A program made the position numbers and the translations under genes. A DNA stretch of 8,094 nucleotides from Rikenella microfusus (lineage in GTDB: Bacteria; Bacteroidota; Bacteroidia; Bacteroidales; SZUA-534): positions 1 to 8,094 of the forward strand of contig DYQV01000106.1 of assembly GCA_020719105.1 (NCBI GenBank), written 5' to 3'. The notes beneath the pieces were generated by a model. It saw nothing but the letters and a program-made list of their open reading frames with translations. It had not been told where the DNA came from and made no database searches. Positions 5,198 through 8,094 of this stretch are shown here, one piece after another (within the stretch, counting starts at the first letter, position 1; each line of letters begins with the position of its first letter).

Positions 5198-7963
5198 TTA
5201 ATTCGGTAACCGCAATATTTTTTTAAGTTCCTGTTGTGCAATCGACCAATAATTCGATATGGTCTTTAGCATAGTAGATATTTCAGTCAAATTTTTTTGC
5301 TCCACAATAAGTTTTTCGATTGTTCCTAAACTGTTGTAGATTTGTTTTAGACCTAAATAACTCATTTTTGTTTTTAAGCTATTTATCCGTGATTTTAATT
5401 TTGCGTATTCTCTATCTTTAGCCAGTTTATTAACCTCATCCACTTGGGCCGGCAAGGTATCGTAATAAAGTTTTAGTATATTGTATATCTTATGTGAATC
5501 TCTTTTATATACCATTTTCAAATACGTTAAATCAACAATGGTAAGTTCTTGATTTAAATCAATTATTGGAGCAACTTTTGCTTTAGGCTCTTGCTTCTCC
5601 CCTGTTTTAAGATTCAGCGTTCCTTCTTGTATTTGTTTTATTTTACTTTCCGTCTTTTTAAGTTCCGTAATATCAATACCAATGCAAATAATTTTATGTA
5701 CTAATCCATATTTGTCTTTTATTGGGATGTATTTCTCAACAAGCCAATAGTCTTCTTTACCCGATTTGACGTATTCAACCAATTCCTGATCTTTGCCCTC
5801 AGTTAGTCTTTCCCAAAACTCCTGATGTTTTTGCAATTCCGATTCGTTCATGAACAAATCAGCTTTATGCTGTTTGCCAAGTAGTTGTGATTTTCGTGCT
5901 TTATAAATTTTCAGATAATTTTCATTTACATTAATAACGCGACCTTTTAAATCGTAATCAATTATCGGCATCATAGCACTAAAACCTTTAATTAACGCCG
6001 ATAATTCTTCTTCCCGCTTGTGTGCTTCTTCTTGGGCAGCTTGCATTTCCTCCATTGTTTGGCGGATTTCTTCTTCTTGCTGTTCCAATTCTTCTGCTTG
6101 TTTTTGAGCCTGATCAAGCAGTTGCGCAGTTCGCACATTGTTTTTTACTGCAGACACCGTAGAGGCTATATTTTCAGCCAGTCGTTCCACAAAATTGATT
6201 TGATACCTTTTAATTTCCTTTAACGATTCCAATTCTAAAACTCCAACTAATTCCCGGTTACTAATTAAGGGTACTAATAATACAGATGAGGGAATTGATC
6301 GTCCTAAACCACTGGTAACCAACGTAAATACTATCGGTATATCATTCATAAAAATGGTTTCCATTTCTAACGCGCAGCGACCTACCTCACCTTCACCAAT
6401 TTTTACAAAGCGTTGCTCATATTTCTCTTTACTAAACCCAATGAATGAAATAAGTTCCAGTTCTTTTTCATCCAAGCTGTTTTTAAGATAAATACCGCCC
6501 ATGTGTGTTTCAAGATAAACAACCAGTGTTTTAATTATTTCATACGTGAGCAATTCCAGATTCTGATTGTCGATGCGCAATATTTTGTTGAATACATTTA
6601 TACCCTGCGAAGCCCATTCTAGTTGCCTTTCTTCTTCAATTCGCTGACTTTCCTCCTCTTTGGCTTTTTTTAAGCTATTGCTCATTTCAATAATAGCATT
6701 GCCCAACATATCTTTTTTACTGAGTTGAGTAAACTCAAAATTATAGTTTCCCTCACCAATTTTTTCGGCATAAAGGGTTACCCGGTTCATTCCTTCAATA
6801 ACTGTATTTACTGAATTGGCCATATCTCCAATTTCATCTGCAGAATTGATATTCAATTTTTGAATCTCTTCCACATTGCCATCGGCTAATTTCTTAAGAA
6901 TTCTTTTTGTTTTTATGAGCGGAAGAACCAAGAACATGGTAAAGACGGCTGTTATTAGCAATAAAATAATTAAACCTGCAATCACAACGGTATTAAGCGT
7001 TGCCTTTACAGAATCAACCTGAGTTTCAATTTTTTGCAATGGGGCTTCTATAAGCATTGCCCAAGGAGTATTTGTATTTCCGATAGTGAATGAGGAAAGA
7101 GTGAAGTACGAACTGTCATTTCCAAAAGCATCTTTAATAATAAAATGGGAGGCTTTACCGGACTGAATCCTATCGAGCATGTTGTACCTACTGGTTAAAA
7201 AAGTATCGGCAACTACAATACTTTTCCCAATCAGGTTTTTATCCGAATGAGCTATTATATCGCCATTAAACGAAAAAAGCACTACTCGAAAATCCTGTGC
7301 CCGATTTAAGGTGTCAATCATTTTTTGAAAATGTTCCAGTGATAAATCGATACCGGCCAAACCGGCAAATTCATTATTTATCGTTAAGGGAACCACAATG
7401 CTCGATTCCAATATTTCATCCTTTCTTTCTCCTGTGTAGGAATATACATAAGGATTGGTAATCGCTTCTTCAGAAACCAGTTTGTACCTGTAATACATAC
7501 TTTCAAGGTTATCTCCTTCAATATCCAACGAGTCTAATTTAATTGCAATTTGTCCATCGGCTGTTCGATAAAACGACCGAGAAATACGTCCGTGTGTTTT
7601 ATTCCATTTTTCATTGGTAAAACGCAATTCCCAAGTATCCCATACTGCGGTAAAATTTGTATTTTTAGCTGCTAAACCAGAAAGAATTTCATTACAAAAA
7701 GGTCTGTTTTTGTCAAAGTTTTCTACTCCTTTGCTTTCGGCAATTTGAGCATAAGCCCTGATAAGATTAAAGTCTTTTTCGATAGCCGTTTTAACAATGG
7801 AGCTGTATTTGCTTACATTGTTATCATTCACTTGCATGGTCTCTTTAAAAGCATTCTTTTTAAAATTTTGGCCAATAATTAGTAGTGTGGTATAAAAAAT
7901 AACCCCCGTGGAAATAATTACTAAGAATAATACCCTTATGCTCAGCCATAGCCTTATTTTCAT
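5198..7963 (-). CDS. Membrane sensor: Cache-HAMP-GAF-coiled coil-PAS with His-less Hpt-like C-terminus
   Basis: This 921-residue protein is probably an inner-membrane sensor and is the first gene of the pair. Residues 8-30 form a membrane anchor and 34-315 an extracytoplasmic Cache-like domain (FAGLAGIDLSLEHFQKMI at 199-216; FSFNGDIIAHSDKNLIGKS, 230-248). A second membrane segment spans 322-348, HAMP about 350-395, and a second HAMP-like stretch 395-432 (IGEGNYNFEF). A GAF domain spans about 455-608 (GEGEVGRCALE, 523-533), a Glu-rich coiled coil 608-656 and PAS/PAC about 656-768. After a polar linker, residues 804-915 align with Hpt domains (DLTYLKMVYKRD at the start, then LKSRINSLKTKMSYLGL). 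The histidine of the family motif HxLKG is N861 and its glycine is T865, while L863 and K864 are kept. Phosphotransfer by the usual route is therefore unlikely. No kinase core is present. The start is ATG 7963; upstream is A-rich with no strong ribosome site. Confidence 0.87.
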   Translation of the reverse strand: MKIRLWLSIRVLFLVIISTGVIFYTTLLIIGQNFKKNAFKETMQVNDNNVSKYSSIVKTAIEKDFNLIRAYAQIAESKGVENFDKNRPFCNEILSGLAAKNTNFTAVWDTWELRFTNEKWNKTHGRISRSFYRTADGQIAIKLDSLDIEGDNLESMYYRYKLVSEEAITNPYVYSYTGERKDEILESSIVVPLTINNEFAGLAGIDLSLEHFQKMIDTLNRAQDFRVVLFSFNGDIIAHSDKNLIGKSIVVADTFLTSRYNMLDRIQSGKASHFIIKDAFGNDSSYFTLSSFTIGNTNTPWAMLIEAPLQKIETQVDSVKATLNTVVIAGLIILLLITAVFTMFLVLPLIKTKRILKKLADGNVEEIQKLNINSADEIGDMANSVNTVIEGMNRVTLYAEKIGEGNYNFEFTQLSKKDMLGNAIIEMSNSLKKAKEEESQRIEEERQLEWASQGINVFNKILRIDNQNLELLTYEIIKTLVVYLETHMGGIYLKNSLDEKELELISFIGFSKEKYEQRFVKIGEGEVGRCALEMETIFMNDIPIVFTLVTSGLGRSIPSSVLLVPLISNRELVGVLELESLKEIKRYQINFVERLAENIASTVSAVKNNVRTAQLLDQAQKQAEELEQQEEEIRQTMEEMQAAQEEAHKREEELSALIKGFSAMMPIIDYDLKGRVINVNENYLKIYKARKSQLLGKQHKADLFMNESELQKHQEFWERLTEGKDQELVEYVKSGKEDYWLVEKYIPIKDKYGLVHKIICIGIDITELKKTESKIKQIQEGTLNLKTGEKQEPKAKVAPIIDLNQELTIVDLTYLKMVYKRDSHKIYNILKLYYDTLPAQVDEVNKLAKDREYAKLKSRINSLKTKMSYLGLKQIYNSLGTIEKLIVEQKNLTEISTMLKTISNYWSIAQQELKKILRLPN

Positions 7964-8051
7964 ACTTTTCTGTTTTTTTTAGTTACCTTCAATTAACGTT
8001 TCTGCTAAATGAAAAAATTCCGGTCTATTTATTGTTTTGTTAGAAAATACT

Positions 8052-8085
8052 GAAACTTACAAATTCAGGTTCCAGAATAAACAAA
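8052..8085 (-). promoter_or_regulatory. Candidate promoter for the sensor gene pair
   Basis: Read on the - strand, TTTG (complement of 8082-8085) is followed after 22 bases by TAAGTTTC (complement of 8052-8059). The second box matches the Bacteroidota -7 consensus TAnnTTTG at all but the last base, and the spacer is within the usual range. Transcription would start near 8045, giving a leader of about 80 bases before ATG 7963. The region is A+T-rich, so a chance match is quite possible. Confidence 0.3.
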
Positions 8086-8094
8086 CAGGGTTAA

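Overview
The window looks like chromosomal DNA of a member of the Bacteroidota. The deoxyxylulose-phosphate synthase has Bacteroidota-style sequence (HPGHFGASLG, NDNDMAID and DRGGLVGADG segments). A good match to the Bacteroidota -7 promoter element TAnnTTTG lies just before it. Shine-Dalgarno signals are weak, and both long sensor proteins have the Cache-HAMP-GAF-coiled coil-PAS build common in that phylum. The order or family cannot be fixed from the sequence alone.

Layout: positions 1-402 are non-coding and hold a nested palindromic repeat (55-189), a compact palindrome followed by T-runs (315-344) and a candidate promoter (371-378). A complete dxs gene follows on the + strand (403-2352). 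Positions 2353-2722 lie between convergent genes and hold at least five inverted repeats packed into about 200 bases. The rest is two large genes on the - strand, transcribed from right to left with an 84-base gap: a 921-residue sensor (7963-5198), then a 796-residue sensor (5113-2723). A candidate promoter for the pair lies at 8052-8085.

Function: dxs makes the first intermediate of the MEP isoprenoid pathway and has no evident link to the other two genes. The two sensors look like tandem paralogues. Each has an N-terminal membrane anchor, an extracytoplasmic Cache-like domain, a second membrane segment, two HAMP-like segments, a GAF domain, a Glu/Gln-rich coiled coil and a PAS domain. Neither carries a recognisable output domain (no histidine kinase core, GGDEF, EAL, phosphatase or chemoreceptor tip).

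The most notable point is the C-terminus of the 921-residue protein. It is an Hpt-like four-helix domain in which the position of the phosphorylated histidine is asparagine (N861). This suggests a pseudo-phosphotransfer module, so the pair may act as a kinase-less adaptor or inhibitor system that feeds into a phosphorelay encoded elsewhere. That role is inference; the substitution is read directly from the sequence.
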